6,849 nucleotides of DNA from Actinomycetes bacterium (GTDB lineage Bacteria > Actinomycetota > Acidimicrobiia > Spongiisociales > UBA4744). Made by a program: the position numbers and the translations under genes. Position 1 is the first letter of the stretch. Every line of letters begins with the position of its first letter. This document shows positions 6,269 to 6,849 of this stretch, piece by piece. Location: assembly GCA_024641205.1 (NCBI GenBank), contig JAHEDM010000144.1, positions 1 through 6,849 on the forward strand, written 5' to 3'. Below the pieces are notes generated by a model that saw nothing but the letters and a program-made list of their open reading frames with translations, made no database searches and was not told the DNA's origin.

Positions 6269-6849
6269 ATGCATGCAGTGGTGGGATATCACCGACCCGA
6301 GAGCCTCGAAGAGGCCCTCTCACTCCTCGATCGGGGGAATACCCGTAGGGTGGTGCTGGCCGGTGGGACGTCGCTCAATGCGATCGAGTCGACCGATCCG
6401 TTTGAGGTGGTCGATCTGCAGTCGATTGGATTCGACGCGATCCGCACAGATGGCACGATGCTGGAAATCGGCGCCATGGTCCGGCTCGACCAGCTGGCGG
6501 CTCATCCGGCCGTCCCGCAGCTTCTGCAGGAACTGGCCCGCCGCGAGGGACCCAACACCCTCCGCAATGCCGCAACGGTCGGAGGAACCATCGCGACAGC
6601 AAACCCGGAAAGTGAGCTCGTTGCGGGTTGCCTGGTCTTTGCGGGACAGGTCATATTGGCCGGGATCGGCGGCGCCACCCGGACCGTAGACCTGGGTGAG
6701 CTGCTGGCCGACCGCTCATTGATCGAGGGCGCCATCATCACCACGCTGCGAATCGCAACGGATGGGGCGGCGGCAGTGGCTCGCACCGGTCGGACACCTT
6801 CGGACACTTCGATTGTGGCTGCGGTTGCCCGTCGCACGAATAGCGGGGT
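6269..6849 (+). CDS. FAD-binding subunit of a molybdenum hydroxylase (CoxM-like), 3' end beyond the window
   Basis: The 193 codons present give the FAD-binding domain of the medium subunit found in CO dehydrogenase, xanthine dehydrogenase and related enzymes. The family usually has about 260-290 residues, so roughly a third is cut off by the window edge. The protein starts HAVVGYHRPESLEEALSLL, the usual opening. The two FAD-contact motifs are AGGTSL at 31-36 and TVGG at 103-106, within TLRNAATVGGTIATANPESEL (about 97-117). Thr107 replaces the usual Asn after GG. The segment TPSDTSIVAAVA near 180 begins the C-terminal domain. The subunit passes electrons from the molybdenum centre via iron-sulfur clusters to FAD; the partner small and large subunits are expected downstream. 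GAGG at 6258-6261 gives 7-base spacing to this ATG; ATGs at 6266 and 6221 in the same frame are alternatives. The substrate cannot be inferred from this subunit. Confidence 0.87.
   Translation, partial: MHAVVGYHRPESLEEALSLLDRGNTRRVVLAGGTSLNAIESTDPFEVVDLQSIGFDAIRTDGTMLEIGAMVRLDQLAAHPAVPQLLQELARREGPNTLRNAATVGGTIATANPESELVAGCLVFAGQVILAGIGGATRTVDLGELLADRSLIEGAIITTLRIATDGAAAVARTGRTPSDTSIVAAVARRTNSG

Noticed and set aside
6273..6689. A 138-codon + strand frame overlapping the flavoprotein gene.
   Set aside because: The neighbouring frame from 6269 carries the AGGTSL and TVGG FAD motifs and continues to the window edge; this frame has low-complexity Ser/Arg-rich content.

Overview
The window reads as chromosomal DNA from a GC-rich bacterium, most likely an actinobacterium. 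The evidence is high GC with strong G/C bias at third codon positions, GTG and TTG start codons, start- or stop-overlapping gene junctions, and at least two starts that look leaderless or weakly supplied with a Shine-Dalgarno sequence. The phylum is an inference; there is no rRNA or other marker here. All genes are on the + strand and there is no sign of mobile elements, CRISPR, tRNA or rRNA.

Layout: (1) 30-1520, an ANL-superfamily acyl-CoA synthetase whose motifs look like the oxalyl-CoA synthetase (plant AAE3 / yeast Pcs60) branch. (2) 1521-1770, about 250 bases with no recognisable gene. (3) 1771-1875, a 34-residue single-span membrane microprotein, followed by a strong hairpin at 1895-1920. 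(4) 1941-2023, a control region with a perfect TTGACA and three 10-base units spaced exactly 11 bases apart, resembling a Pho-box or OmpR-type operator. A 9-codon ORF ends on the start codon of the next gene. (5) 2024-4583, a tightly packed ABC-2 transporter operon: ATPase, permease, and a second permease paralogous to the first. The junctions overlap (ATGA, TGATG), so translation is probably coupled. (6) 4621-6183, nicotinate phosphoribosyltransferase of NAD salvage, with a TTG start chosen from a well-placed ribosome binding site. (7) 6184-6268, a probable promoter and a 17-codon upstream ORF. (8) 6269 to the window end, the N-terminal two thirds of a FAD-binding subunit of a molybdenum hydroxylase (CO dehydrogenase / xanthine dehydrogenase medium subunit).

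How they work together: the three ABC genes clearly form one machine, probably an exporter with a heterodimeric membrane part. The other genes are metabolic and need not share a pathway. The one suggestive pairing is a nicotinate-consuming enzyme next to a molybdenum hydroxylase subunit, a family that includes nicotinate hydroxylases, but this is speculative because the partner subunits lie beyond the window. I did not find a convincing new biological system. The points most worth a second look are the 11-base-periodic operator, the membrane microprotein, and the two short upstream ORFs that end on or beside start codons.
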